Source: JALSHZ01 sp964614535 (GTDB lineage: Bacteria > Pseudomonadota > Gammaproteobacteria > UWMA-0217). From it: a stretch of DNA of 26,758 bases. The position numbers were made by a program, and so were the translations under genes. The notes beneath the pieces are model-generated. The model had not been told where the DNA came from. It saw only the letters and a list, made by a program, of their open reading frames with translations, and searched no databases. The stretch covers positions 1 to 26,758 of the forward strand of contig CAZTOZ010000007.1 in NCBI GenBank assembly GCA_964614535.1. Direction: 5' to 3'. Within the stretch, counting starts at the first letter, position 1; each line of letters opens with the position of its first letter. This document shows positions 7,221-14,997 of the stretch, piece after piece.

Positions 7221-8144
7221 ATGAGTGAAAAAATCAATGTGGCCCTCATCGGGTCAGGCAACATCGGGACAGACTTGTTGTACAAGGCGCTGCGCAGCGA
7301 GCTGATCAACCCGGTCTGGATGGTGGGCATCGACCCCGATTCCGAAGGGCTGGCGCGTGCCCGCGATCTGGGCCTCAAGACCACCCACGAAGGCGTGGAC
7401 GGGCTGGTGCCGCACATGAAGGAGGACAACATCCAGATCTGCTTCGATGCCACCTCGGCCTATGTCCATGCGGAAAACAACCGCAAGGTTCAGGCGCAGG
7501 GTTCGATGATGATCGACCTGACGCCGGCGGCCATTGGGCCGTTTTGCGTGCCGCCGGTGAACCTGAAGGATCACATTGGCAAGAAGGAGATGAATGTCAA
7601 CATGGTTACCTGTGGCGGTCAGGCGACCATTCCGATGGTGGCTGCGGTGAGCCAGGTGCAGCCGGTGGAGTATGCCGAGATCATCGCCACCGTGGCATCG
7701 AAATCGGCCGGCCCCGGTACCCGGAAAAATATCGACGAATTCACCCAGACGACATCCAATGCGGTGGCGGCAGTGGGCGGGGCGAAGAAAGGCAAGGCCA
7801 TCATCATTCTCAATCCGGCGGAGCCACCGCTGATCATGCGCGATACCGTGCATTGCATCACCGAAGGCGAGCCTGATCAGAAGGCGATTACCGAGTCCAT
7901 TCATCAGATGGTGAAGGAGGTGCAGCGATATGTGCCGGGCTACACGCTGAAAAACGGGCCGGTGTTCGATGGTCGGCGTGTAACGGTGTTCCTCGAAGTG
8001 GAAGGGCTGGGCGATTTCCTGCCCAAATATGCCGGCAATCTGGACATCATGACTGCAGCGGGCCTGCGCACCGCCGAGATGTTTGCCGAAGAGCTGCTCA
8101 ACGGCAGCCTGGTGCTGGAACCGGTCGCCGGTGAGGAGGTATGA
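7221..8144 (+). CDS. dmpF: Acetaldehyde dehydrogenase (acylating)
   Basis: 307 residues. It converts acetaldehyde, NAD and CoA to acetyl-CoA, receiving acetaldehyde by channelling from the aldolase encoded next. The NAD fold starts with ALIGSGNIGTDL (residues 8-19). The catalytic thiol is Cys131 in NMVTCGGQATIP. SAGPGTRKNIDEFT and the end region LPKYAGNLDIMTAA are family signatures. Length and order, directly before dmpG, match the DmpFG complex. The 33-nt gap before it carries CGGAGAGACAGG as ribosome binding site. Confidence 0.96.
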   Translation: MSEKINVALIGSGNIGTDLLYKALRSELINPVWMVGIDPDSEGLARARDLGLKTTHEGVDGLVPHMKEDNIQICFDATSAYVHAENNRKVQAQGSMMIDLTPAAIGPFCVPPVNLKDHIGKKEMNVNMVTCGGQATIPMVAAVSQVQPVEYAEIIATVASKSAGPGTRKNIDEFTQTTSNAVAAVGGAKKGKAIIILNPAEPPLIMRDTVHCITEGEPDQKAITESIHQMVKEVQRYVPGYTLKNGPVFDGRRVTVFLEVEGLGDFLPKYAGNLDIMTAAGLRTAEMFAEELLNGSLVLEPVAGEEV

Positions 8145-8146
8145 CA

Positions 8147-9205
8147 ATGAATCTGAAAGGCAAGAAAATCACCATGCATGACATGTCCCTGCGCGATGGC
8201 ATGCATCCCAAGCGCCACCAGATCTCCATCGAGGAGATGATCCGGGTGGCCAGCGCGCTGGACGAAGCGGGCGTGCCGATGATCGAGGTCACCCATGGCG
8301 ATGGCTTGGCGGGCGCCTCGGTGAATTACGGCTTTCCGGCGCACAGCGACGAGGAGTACCTGCGGGCAGTCCGGCCCCATGTGAAAAAGGCGAAGCTTTC
8401 CGCGCTGCTGCTGCCGGGGATTGGCACCGTGCCTGACCTGCTCATGGCCCATGACTGCGGTATCGACACTATCCGCGTGGCCACCCACTGCACCGAGGCC
8501 GATGTGTCGGAGCAGCACATCAAGAAAGGGGTGGAACTGGGGCTGGACACTGTGGGCTTTTTGATGATGGCCCACAAGCTGGATCCGCAAGGACTGGCGG
8601 AGGAGGCGAAAAAGATGGAGAGCTACGGCGCCAACTGTATCTACATCACCGATTCGGCCGGCTACATGCTGCCGGATGATGTGAAGGCTTGCCTAGGCGC
8701 CGTACGTGAAGCGCTGGACGACAGCGTCGAACTGGGCTTCCACGGCCACCACAACTTGGCCATGGGCGTCGCCAACTCCATTGCGGCCATCGAGGTCGGC
8801 GCAACCCGAATCGATGGTTCCGTGGCCGGTGCCGGCGCCGGTGCTGGTAATACGCCGCTGGAGGTCTTCGCGGCCGTATGTGATCGCATGGGCATCGAGA
8901 CCGGTGTGGATCTGTTCAAGATCATGGATGTCGCGGAGGATCTGGTCTATCCGATGCAGGACAATCCGCCACGTATCGACCGTGATGCCCTTACCCTGGG
9001 TTATGCCGGGGTCTACTCCTCGTTCCTGCTGTTCGCCAAGCGCGCCGAGCAGAAGTATGGCGTCTCGGCTCGCGCCATTCTGGTGGAGCTGGGCCGGCGC
9101 GGCATGATTGGTGGCCAGGAAGACATGATCGAGGATGTGGCCCTGGAGATGTCCAGGGCGGCGGCCGAGGCCGAAGCGGCGGTGGAACCGGGAGACATGG
9201 CATGA
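8147..9205 (+). CDS. dmpG: 4-Hydroxy-2-oxovalerate aldolase
   Basis: 352 residues, class II aldolase of the HMG-CoA lyase-like TIM-barrel superfamily. It splits 4-hydroxy-2-oxovalerate into pyruvate and acetaldehyde and passes the aldehyde to DmpF. Arg16 and Asp17 (LRDG), His20 as likely base, and metal ligands Asp17, His199 and His201 (GFHGHHN) are present. Two ATGs compete: 8141 overlaps the dmpF stop, and 8147 lies six bases later. GAGGAGG at 8133-8139 is 1 nt from the first and 7 nt from the second, so 8147 is chosen. The 3' end overlaps dmpH by 4 nt (ATGA). Confidence 0.95.
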   Translation: MNLKGKKITMHDMSLRDGMHPKRHQISIEEMIRVASALDEAGVPMIEVTHGDGLAGASVNYGFPAHSDEEYLRAVRPHVKKAKLSALLLPGIGTVPDLLMAHDCGIDTIRVATHCTEADVSEQHIKKGVELGLDTVGFLMMAHKLDPQGLAEEAKKMESYGANCIYITDSAGYMLPDDVKACLGAVREALDDSVELGFHGHHNLAMGVANSIAAIEVGATRIDGSVAGAGAGAGNTPLEVFAAVCDRMGIETGVDLFKIMDVAEDLVYPMQDNPPRIDRDALTLGYAGVYSSFLLFAKRAEQKYGVSARAILVELGRRGMIGGQEDMIEDVALEMSRAAAEAEAAVEPGDMA

Positions 9206-9993
9206 GCACACTCAATGAGCAACAGATAGCAGAGCTGGCGGAGTACCTGGAAACCTGCGAATTGGAGGCGAAGGAGGCGCAGAAGATCACCGATCGTTAC
9301 CCGGAGATGGATTTCGAGGATGCCTATGCGGTGCAATATGCCATCCGCCAGCGCAAGCTGGACCGGGGTACCCGCATCGCGGGGCTCAAGGTGGGGCTGA
9401 CCTCCCGCGCCAAGATGAAGCAGATGGGTGTGGAGACGCCCATCTACGGATTTCTCGCCGATTATTTCGACCGCCCCGAAGGTGGGGATATCGAAACCGA
9501 CCAGCTGATCCACCCCAAGGTCGAGGCCGAAATCGCTTTCGTGACCAAGGCGCCGCTCAGCGGCCCCGGTTGTCATGTGGGTCAGGTATTGGCGGCCACC
9601 GACTTCGTGCTGCCTGCCGTGGAGATCATCGATTCCCGCTACGAGAATTTCCGTTTCGACCTCGTCAGCGTCATCGCCGACAATGCCTCCTCCTCCCGCT
9701 ATGTGCTGGGGGGCAAGATCGCCCGGCCCGAGGATATCGACATGCGCAACCTCGGCGTGGTCATGGAGCGCAATGGGGAGATCGTCGAACTGGGTGCCGG
9801 GGCGGCCGTTCTGGGCCATCCGGCGGCGAGCGTGGCCCTGTTGGCCAACATGCTTGGTGAGCGAGGCGAGGAGATTCCCGCGGGGACCCTGATCCTCACC
9901 GGAGGCGTGACAGCCGCGGTGACCGTGAACAAGGGGGACAATGTCAATGTCCGGTTCCAGGATCTCGGCAGCGTGGGCATGCGATTTGTCTGA
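9202..9993 (+). CDS. dmpH: 4-Oxalocrotonate decarboxylase
   Basis: 263 residues, paralogue of the hydratase at 6402. It removes CO2 from 2-oxohex-3-enedioate to yield 2-hydroxypentadienoate and normally forms a complex with the hydratase. Acidic metal ligands are Glu108 and Glu110 (KVEAEIAF) and Glu141 (AVEIIDSR). The segment LTSRAKMKQMGVETPIYGFL at about residues 66-85 is characteristic of DmpH/XylI. It is the last gene of this operon. Its partner tautomerase, usually the neighbouring gene (dmpI), is instead at 21115. Confidence 0.94.
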   Translation: MSTLNEQQIAELAEYLETCELEAKEAQKITDRYPEMDFEDAYAVQYAIRQRKLDRGTRIAGLKVGLTSRAKMKQMGVETPIYGFLADYFDRPEGGDIETDQLIHPKVEAEIAFVTKAPLSGPGCHVGQVLAATDFVLPAVEIIDSRYENFRFDLVSVIADNASSSRYVLGGKIARPEDIDMRNLGVVMERNGEIVELGAGAAVLGHPAASVALLANMLGERGEEIPAGTLILTGGVTAAVTVNKGDNVNVRFQDLGSVGMRFV

Positions 9994-10112
9994 CGGCAAC
10001 GGTTTACGGTGGGGCGGATTGTCCAATGGAAAGGCAGGAAGTGGCTCGATAGGGATGACGCCCTCTGTCTCTACACCCCCACGAAATTTATTGGATACCC
10101 GATACTGAGTTT

Positions 10113-11780
10113 ATGGTTCAAACCCCCATCAATGACCTGAAGGAACGAATTCTCTTCGAGGATGAAAAGGGCTGTATCTGGCTGGGTGAAAACCGCATGC
10201 TCCTGTTGCATGCCGCGGCTTTTGGCGCATTGCGCAAGGAACTCATCGAGAGCTTGGGATGGGAGCAGGCCAGCGCCATGCTGAGTCGAATCGGATTCAC
10301 CTCCGGCAGCATCGATGCGGGACTGGCCCGGCAGGTGAGGCCCACGAGCGGAATCGAGGAGATGTTTGCCGTGGGTCCACAGTTGCATGCGCTCGAAGGC
10401 GTCGTATATGTGAAACCCGTCCGCGTCGAGTTCGACGACAAGACCGGTGACTTTCATGGTGAATTCATCTGGGAGAACTCTGTCGAGGCCGAAGAGCATC
10501 TGAAGGCATTTGGTCCCGCGGCCCATTCGGTGTGCCGGAACCTCTCCGGCTATGCCTCCGGGTTCACCTCGGAATTCATGCGTCGCACCATTCTTTACAA
10601 GGAGGTGGAATGTGTGGCGAAGGGAGACAAGTGTTGCCGGATCATTGGCAAGCCGGTGGAAGAGTGGCCCGCGGATGATGAGGTCCATCGCCTGCTCGAG
10701 GTGGAATCGGTCAACGCTACCATCCAGTCATTGCGGGAAGAACTGGATGAACTGAAGTCGTTTTGCAATCACCGGGTCAATCCCGAGCAGATCATCGGTG
10801 ATTCGCCTGCTATGCAAGAGGCGCTCAAGCTGTTGCATGTCGCGGCGGAATCCAATGTCACCGTCTTGTTACTGGGTGAAACCGGTGTCGGGAAAGAGGT
10901 GTTTGCCAATGCACTGCAACAGTTGTCCCGGCGCCGTGATGACCCGTTCATCGCCGTCAATTGTGCGGCCTTGCCCAAAGAGTTGATCGAGGCGGAGCTT
11001 TTCGGTGTGGAAAAGGGCGCCTATACGGGCGCGGAGAAGACGAGGCCAGGGCGCTTCGAAAGGGCGAATGGCGGCGTGCTGTTTCTCGACGAGATCGGCG
11101 AATTGAGTGAGGGAGCACAGGCCAAGCTGCTGCGGGTGCTGCAAACGGGTGAGGTTGAGCGGGTAGGGGGCACCGATGTTCGGAAGGTGGATATCCGGCT
11201 TGTCGCGGCCACCAATCAGGATATGAATCAAATGGTATTGGACGGTCGTTTCCGTGCCGACCTCTATTACCGCATCAACGTCTTTCCCATCACCATTCCC
11301 CCGCTGCGCGAGCGCAAGGAAGACATCCCCCGATTGGCGGAGAAGTTTCTCAAGCGCGCCAATGCCCGGCATGGGAAGCACATTACGGGCGTTACCGATC
11401 TCGTGCTTGAGTGGTTTCGTCGCTACGACTGGCCGGGAAATGTACGGGAGCTGGAGAATGTCATCGAAAGAGGCGTGTTGCTGGCGCCAAACGGGGAGCG
11501 GATCGATACCTCCCAGCTGTTTCCCTGCATGCAGCCTGACGGTTCCGAGACAGCCAATACCGTCTCGCCAGATGGAAGCCTGGTGACCCGTGAATCGTTT
11601 ACCGGAAAAATCATCGACCATTGTCTCGACCGGGGTTGGTCGATGGATGAGATGGAGCGCGTGCTGCTGGAACAGGCGCTGGAAAAAACAGACGGAAATG
11701 TCTCGGCGGCGGCCCGGTTGTTGCAACTCGGGGATGCCCAGTTTCGATATCGGATGAAAAAGCACGGCATTTCGAAGTAG
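10113..11780 (+). CDS. dmpR: DmpR/XylR-type sigma-54-dependent activator, phenol sensor
   Basis: 555 residues in three parts: an N-terminal XylR_N/V4R sensor (about 1-190), a linker with coiled-coil propensity (196-215), an AAA+ domain (about 226-460) and a C-terminal Fis-type helix-turn-helix (about 510-553). Walker A is GETGVGKE (255-262), the sigma-54 contact loop GAYTGA (302-307), Walker B VLFLDEIG (322-329). With a constant offset of 14, residues His92, Trp120, Cys141, Glu164, Cys167 and Cys175 match the phenol-binding and zinc-binding residues reported for MopR (H106, W134, C155, E178, C181, C189; recalled, not aligned by program). A phenol-type effector is therefore likely. Its predicted target is the -24/-12 promoter at 13489-13505, about 1.7 kb downstream. 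ATG at 10113 has only a weak ribosome binding site. Confidence 0.94.
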   Translation: MVQTPINDLKERILFEDEKGCIWLGENRMLLLHAAAFGALRKELIESLGWEQASAMLSRIGFTSGSIDAGLARQVRPTSGIEEMFAVGPQLHALEGVVYVKPVRVEFDDKTGDFHGEFIWENSVEAEEHLKAFGPAAHSVCRNLSGYASGFTSEFMRRTILYKEVECVAKGDKCCRIIGKPVEEWPADDEVHRLLEVESVNATIQSLREELDELKSFCNHRVNPEQIIGDSPAMQEALKLLHVAAESNVTVLLLGETGVGKEVFANALQQLSRRRDDPFIAVNCAALPKELIEAELFGVEKGAYTGAEKTRPGRFERANGGVLFLDEIGELSEGAQAKLLRVLQTGEVERVGGTDVRKVDIRLVAATNQDMNQMVLDGRFRADLYYRINVFPITIPPLRERKEDIPRLAEKFLKRANARHGKHITGVTDLVLEWFRRYDWPGNVRELENVIERGVLLAPNGERIDTSQLFPCMQPDGSETANTVSPDGSLVTRESFTGKIIDHCLDRGWSMDEMERVLLEQALEKTDGNVSAAARLLQLGDAQFRYRMKKHGISK

Positions 11781-11905
11781 TCGGTTTTCCCCCAGTCCGT
11801 TGGCACACCCAGAATAAATGGTTGGGCAGGTTTCATTCTCAATTTGGCCGCTGTGAATCGTAGGGGTGATTCGCCAATGCCGGGGGCAATACCGGGGATC
11901 GAAAA

Positions 11906-12117
11906 ATGGACCTGAAAATACGAGGTAGGCAGGCACTCGTCAGTGGCTCCACCAAGGGCATCGGGTTTGTGACGGCGCTGGGTTGGTTGCGCGAGGGGTG
12001 CCGTGTCTGGAGCCATGGTCGCAGTACAGTCTTGGTGAACGATACGCTCCCGCAGGTGGATATTCTGGTCAACAATCCGGGCATTGTTGAACCCAGACCG
12101 TTTCCAGTGAATCATCG
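11906..12117 (+). pseudogene. Degraded short-chain dehydrogenase (SDR) fragment
   Basis: The frame reads MDLKIRGRQALVSGSTKGIG, an SDR N-terminus with the glycine-rich cofactor motif, then jumps from about residue 40 straight to VDILVNNPGIVEP, the NNAG-like motif that normally comes some 40 residues later. Soon after, similarity ends; the frame runs on to a stop at 12193 without the catalytic Ser-Tyr-Lys. An intact SDR is about 250 residues. The end coordinate is where SDR-like sequence fades. An internal deletion and loss of the 3' part are inferred. Confidence 0.7.
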
Positions 12118-12279
12118 CCTCTGCCGGGACGGCCGGAAGATTGCTTGCGGGAGCTGGCATCGCTTGCCGGTGGCTTTGGCGTCGAGGAGGTGACGGTGGC
12201 CAATGTCATCCACGGTTACGAGCTGCCTGAGCAGACCTGCCGGTCGCTGGCCGGAAAGTTCCGCGCGGTAGACGGATAA
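12118..12279 (+). pseudogene. C-terminal remnant, possibly of a luciferase-like monooxygenase
   Basis: In a different frame from the SDR remnant, about 54 codons end at TAA 12277-12279. The product contains GRPEDCLRELASLAGGFGVE and then EEVTVANVIHGYELPEQTCR, which resembles the end of luciferase-like flavin monooxygenases (a segment like GxPExVxxxLxxLaxxyGVdEv, then a histidine and a closing helix). There is no start codon or upstream body. The assignment rests on my recognition of a short pattern and is tentative. The fragment stops just before the transporter gene at 12286. Confidence 0.4.
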
Positions 12280-12285
12280 GCCTCG

Positions 12286-13173
12286 ATGTATCAGGTTCTG
12301 CTGGTTGTCGTTCCCGTCTTTTTCGTGGCTCTGGCCGGATATTTCTATGGCCGTTGGATCACGACACATATCGGGGAGGTCAATCGGATCAACCTGGATC
12401 TTTTCGTGCCGGCGCTGTTGATCTATGTACTGTCGGAAAAGCTGGGCAAGACGTCGGGGGCCCTGGAGATGCTGCTGGCCGGTTCAGTGGTGGTTGCCGG
12501 CTCCGGGTTGCTCGCCTGGCCGGCCAGCCGCCTGCTTCGCATGGATTTCAAGACGCTGGCCCCACCGCTGATGTTCAACAACTCGGCCAACCTGGGGTTT
12601 CCCCTGGCGGTTTTCGCTTTTGGCGAGTCCATCCTGCCGTATGCGGTGGTGCTGTTCCTCGTACAGGCCATCAGCATGTTCACCTTCGGCTTCATGATTT
12701 ACGAGCGCCGCTTTTCTCCGATGGAGCTGCTGCGCAATCCCATCATCATCGCCATGACGGTGGGGCTGGTGCTTTATGGGTTCGACCTTCACCTGCCCGA
12801 GATGCTGTTGCCGGGCCTCCAGCTGCTGAGTGAGGTGGCCATTCCGCTCACGCTGGTGACATTGGGGATCAAGCTGGCCGAAGCCGATTGGTCCCACTGG
12901 CGCGACGGGTTGGCCGGTGCCCTGTTGCGCCCGCTGACCGGCATCCCTTTCGGGTTCCTCGCCATCTGGCTGATTCCAATGGAGGATCGGCTCAAGCCCC
13001 TGGTGCTCCTTTTTGCGGTACTGCCGCCAGCGGTGCTCAATGCACTATTGGCAACCCGCTATCGTCAGGAGCCGGAAAAGGTGGCGGCGATGGTCATGGT
13101 GGGTAACCTCATCACGGTGGCCTATATGCCGCTGGTCTTCTATTTTTTTGCCTTGAACGGCTATATGTCCTGA
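12286..13173 (+). CDS. AEC-family (auxin efflux carrier-like) permease
   Basis: 295 residues, strongly hydrophobic, with about ten transmembrane helices in two halves typical of the AEC family. The first helix starts at residue 3 (VLLVVVPVFFVALAGYFYG). FNNSANLGFPLAVFAFG around residues 97-113 matches the conserved NxxNxGfP-type motif of the first half, and VLPPAVLNALLATRYR (about 246-261) the matching motif of the second. Bacterial members export or import small carboxylates and related anions; the substrate is not predictable. It lies between gene remnants and the phenol operon promoter, so a role in aromatic acid transport is possible but unsupported. Confidence 0.85.
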   Translation: MYQVLLVVVPVFFVALAGYFYGRWITTHIGEVNRINLDLFVPALLIYVLSEKLGKTSGALEMLLAGSVVVAGSGLLAWPASRLLRMDFKTLAPPLMFNNSANLGFPLAVFAFGESILPYAVVLFLVQAISMFTFGFMIYERRFSPMELLRNPIIIAMTVGLVLYGFDLHLPEMLLPGLQLLSEVAIPLTLVTLGIKLAEADWSHWRDGLAGALLRPLTGIPFGFLAIWLIPMEDRLKPLVLLFAVLPPAVLNALLATRYRQEPEKVAAMVMVGNLITVAYMPLVFYFFALNGYMS

Positions 13174-13366
13174 ATTCGCAGGGGCCGTGACATCCGGCCT
13201 CGGTGTAGCACGCCTATGCCCGTCCCGCCGTCCCGAGACTTTCACGGGCCCGATCACGACCAATCGTCTCTTGCTCCGATCGGTGTCTGCGGTAACGCCC
13301 GTGGGCCGGTCGATCCCCAAATCCCGTTGGCATGACCTGACCCCTCTCCGGGCACCGTGTCACAAA

Positions 13367-13382
13367 TTCCCCATATGGGGAA
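13367..13382. promoter_or_regulatory. Palindrome, candidate activator site 1
   Basis: TTCCCCATATGGGGAA is a perfect 16-bp palindrome centred about 141 bp upstream of the predicted start site of the sigma-54 promoter. Activators of the DmpR/XylR class bind inverted repeats at this distance. Its sequence does not resemble the XylR or DmpR sites I recall. Confidence 0.45.
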
Positions 13383-13387
13383 ATCGG

Positions 13388-13410
13388 TCACGAAACTGGT
13401 GATTTCGTGA
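13388..13410. promoter_or_regulatory. Inverted repeat, candidate activator site 2
   Basis: TCACGAAA (13388-13395) and TTTCGTGA (13403-13410) are perfect 8-nt inverted arms around 7 nt. Centre-to-centre distance to the 13367-13382 palindrome is about 24 bp, so the two sites would lie on nearly the same face of the helix. Position about -117 fits an upstream activating sequence. Confidence 0.5.
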
Positions 13411-13488
13411 ACCGGGTCAATGTCCGTCATGGCATGGCTCGCCGACGTTTATGTTTTAAAAACAATGACATGTGGTGATTGTTCCAGG

Positions 13489-13505
13489 TTGGCACCCTTT
13501 GTGCA
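13489..13505 (+). promoter_or_regulatory. Sigma-54 (-24/-12) promoter of the phenol operon
   Basis: TTGGCACCCTTTGTGCA has GG at 13491-13492 and GC at 13503-13504 with exactly 10 nt between, the fixed spacing of RpoN promoters; TTGGCAC matches the -24 element perfectly. Predicted start of transcription is near 13516, about 100 nt before the alcohol dehydrogenase gene. A DmpR-type activator is encoded upstream at 10113. Confidence 0.82.
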
Positions 13506-13615
13506 TTATTAGGGGGAAGAACAAGATTTTTTCTGAGCAAAGGGGTGAACCCGCAGCCCACGCCGTGTCGTGATTGCGCGAGGGCTGCGGTCATCGTTAC
13601 CGAGGAGGATGAGAG

Positions 13616-14677
13616 ATGAAGGCGGCTGTCTATTATGGGCCGAAGGATATACGGGCGACGGATGTCGAGGATCCCAGGCTGGAGCAGGACCATGCCGTTC
13701 TGGTGGAGGTGTCGGCGACATCGATTTGTGGCTCCGATTTGCATCTGTACCGGGGCGCGCTGGATCCGATTATGGAGAAAGGGCGCTCTCAGACCGGGCA
13801 TGAGTTGATCGGCGTGGTTCGGGAGGTTGGCGCCAAGGTTGGGCGCTTTCAGCCGGGTGACCGGGTATCCATGGCGTACTCCTGTTCCTGTGGCGAATGC
13901 TATATGTGCGAGGTGGGGCAAACGGCCCACTGTGAAACGACCAACAAGGCGGTTTACGGTTTTGGCGTTCCTTTTGGTGATCTCAATGGCACCCATGCCG
14001 AAGCGATGATCCTGCCTCATGCCGATGCGCACGTGCTCAAGGTGCCGGAGGCGATTCCGGACGCTGCCGCTCTGACGCTCTCTTGCAACCTCCCTTCCGC
14101 CATTATCGCCAACAAGCTGGCAGACATCGCACCGGGTGAAAGTGTCGCGTTGATCGGCTGTGGCCCCACCGGCCTGATGAGTCTCGATATCGCCTTGCAG
14201 CGCGCGCCGGGCAAGGTGGTGGTGCTGGATGAGGTTCCGCACCGTCTCGAGGTGGCGGCGAGGAAGGGTGCCGTGGCCATCGACGTTTCCGAGGAGGGTT
14301 GGAAGGAGAAAGCGCTCGCTGAATCGGGTGGCCGGGGTTTTGACAAGATCATCGAGGTAGTGGGTTATCCCGAGACCCTGCAGATGGCGCTGGACCTCAT
14401 CCGTCCCGGTGGCACCATCGCCGCCATCGGTGTCTTCTGTGACCAGGAATTCAATCTGGTGCTGGCGGATGTCTTTTTGCGTGACATCACGCTTCACATG
14501 AACGGCTTTGCCAATGTTCAGCCTTTCATGTGGGAGGGGTTGCGTCTGATGGAGCGGGGTGTGCTGTCCCCCGAAGAGTATTTCACGCATGAGTTCGAAC
14601 TGGGTGAGATCGATCGGGCCTATGACACTTTTTATACCAAGCGTGACAACGCCATGAAGGTGCTGATCAGGCCTTGA
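13616..14677 (+). CDS. Zinc-dependent medium-chain alcohol dehydrogenase, first gene of the phenol operon
   Basis: 353 residues of the medium-chain dehydrogenase/reductase superfamily. Catalytic zinc ligands are Cys38 (ICGSDLH) and His62-Glu63 (TGHELIG). The structural zinc lobe is present (Cys92, Cys95, Cys98, Cys106). The Rossmann motif is GCGPTG (181-186), with Asp205 at the end of the next strand, which favours NAD over NADP. The substrate is unknown. It is the first gene downstream of the sigma-54 promoter and is followed after 12 nt by dmpK, so it should be induced with phenol hydroxylase. Oxidation of a hydroxymethyl aromatic (benzyl or hydroxybenzyl alcohol) is one inference. Such a gene is not part of the classical dmp operon. 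GAGGAGGATGAGAG precedes the ATG. Confidence 0.85.
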   Translation: MKAAVYYGPKDIRATDVEDPRLEQDHAVLVEVSATSICGSDLHLYRGALDPIMEKGRSQTGHELIGVVREVGAKVGRFQPGDRVSMAYSCSCGECYMCEVGQTAHCETTNKAVYGFGVPFGDLNGTHAEAMILPHADAHVLKVPEAIPDAAALTLSCNLPSAIIANKLADIAPGESVALIGCGPTGLMSLDIALQRAPGKVVVLDEVPHRLEVAARKGAVAIDVSEEGWKEKALAESGGRGFDKIIEVVGYPETLQMALDLIRPGGTIAAIGVFCDQEFNLVLADVFLRDITLHMNGFANVQPFMWEGLRLMERGVLSPEEYFTHEFELGEIDRAYDTFYTKRDNAMKVLIRP

Positions 14678-14689
14678 GGTTTGGTGACG

Positions 14690-14947
14690 ATGACGACTGC
14701 GGAAAAAGAACCGTTCGATCCCAAACGCTGCTGGGTGCGGGTGACCCGCGTGCGCAGCAATGGATTGGTGGAATTTGATTTTTCGATGGGGGAGCCGGAG
14801 CTCTATATCGAGTTGATGCTTCCCCTCGATGCGTTTGAAAAGTTCTGTCAGCACAACAAAGTGGAGCGTCTGACGCCGGAGCAGGAGGCGGCGGTGGATT
14901 ATGACCGTGCCAAATGGCGGTATGGAAGGCCGGGCGTAATCGAGTGA
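14690..14947 (+). CDS. dmpK: Phenol hydroxylase assembly protein, component P0
   Basis: 85 residues from the ATG at 14690; the frame extends to TTG 14681 and GTG 14684. Segments RVTRVRSNGLVEFDFSMGEP and LYIELMLPLDAFEKFCQHNK match the small phenol hydroxylase subunit family. DmpK is needed to build the active oxygenase, probably by helping iron insertion, and is not part of the final catalytic complex. It lies directly before dmpL, the classical order. AGG at 14677-14679 may be the ribosome binding site. Size and position agree with the family. Confidence 0.88.
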   Translation: MTTAEKEPFDPKRCWVRVTRVRSNGLVEFDFSMGEPELYIELMLPLDAFEKFCQHNKVERLTPEQEAAVDYDRAKWRYGRPGVIE

Positions 14948-14997
14948 TGTCAAAGGCGGCGAATGTCGTCGTAGAGAGAAACAAGAGGTGTTATTGA

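Larger units (their letters stand above)
13174..13488. other. Upstream regulatory region of the phenol operon
   Basis: No gene seen. A weak hairpin (GGCCG 13183-13187 with CGGCC 13195-13199) follows the transporter stop. Two palindromes occupy 13367-13410. An AT-rich tract at about 13448-13467 lies between them and the sigma-54 promoter, the usual place for IHF-induced bending, although a clean IHF consensus was not found. Confidence 0.5.

Noticed and set aside
13427..14953. Open frame of 508 codons on the minus strand opposite the alcohol dehydrogenase
   Set aside because: It would cover the sigma-54 promoter and two plus-strand genes, has no recognisable domain, and has the His- and Arg-rich composition typical of antisense shadows.
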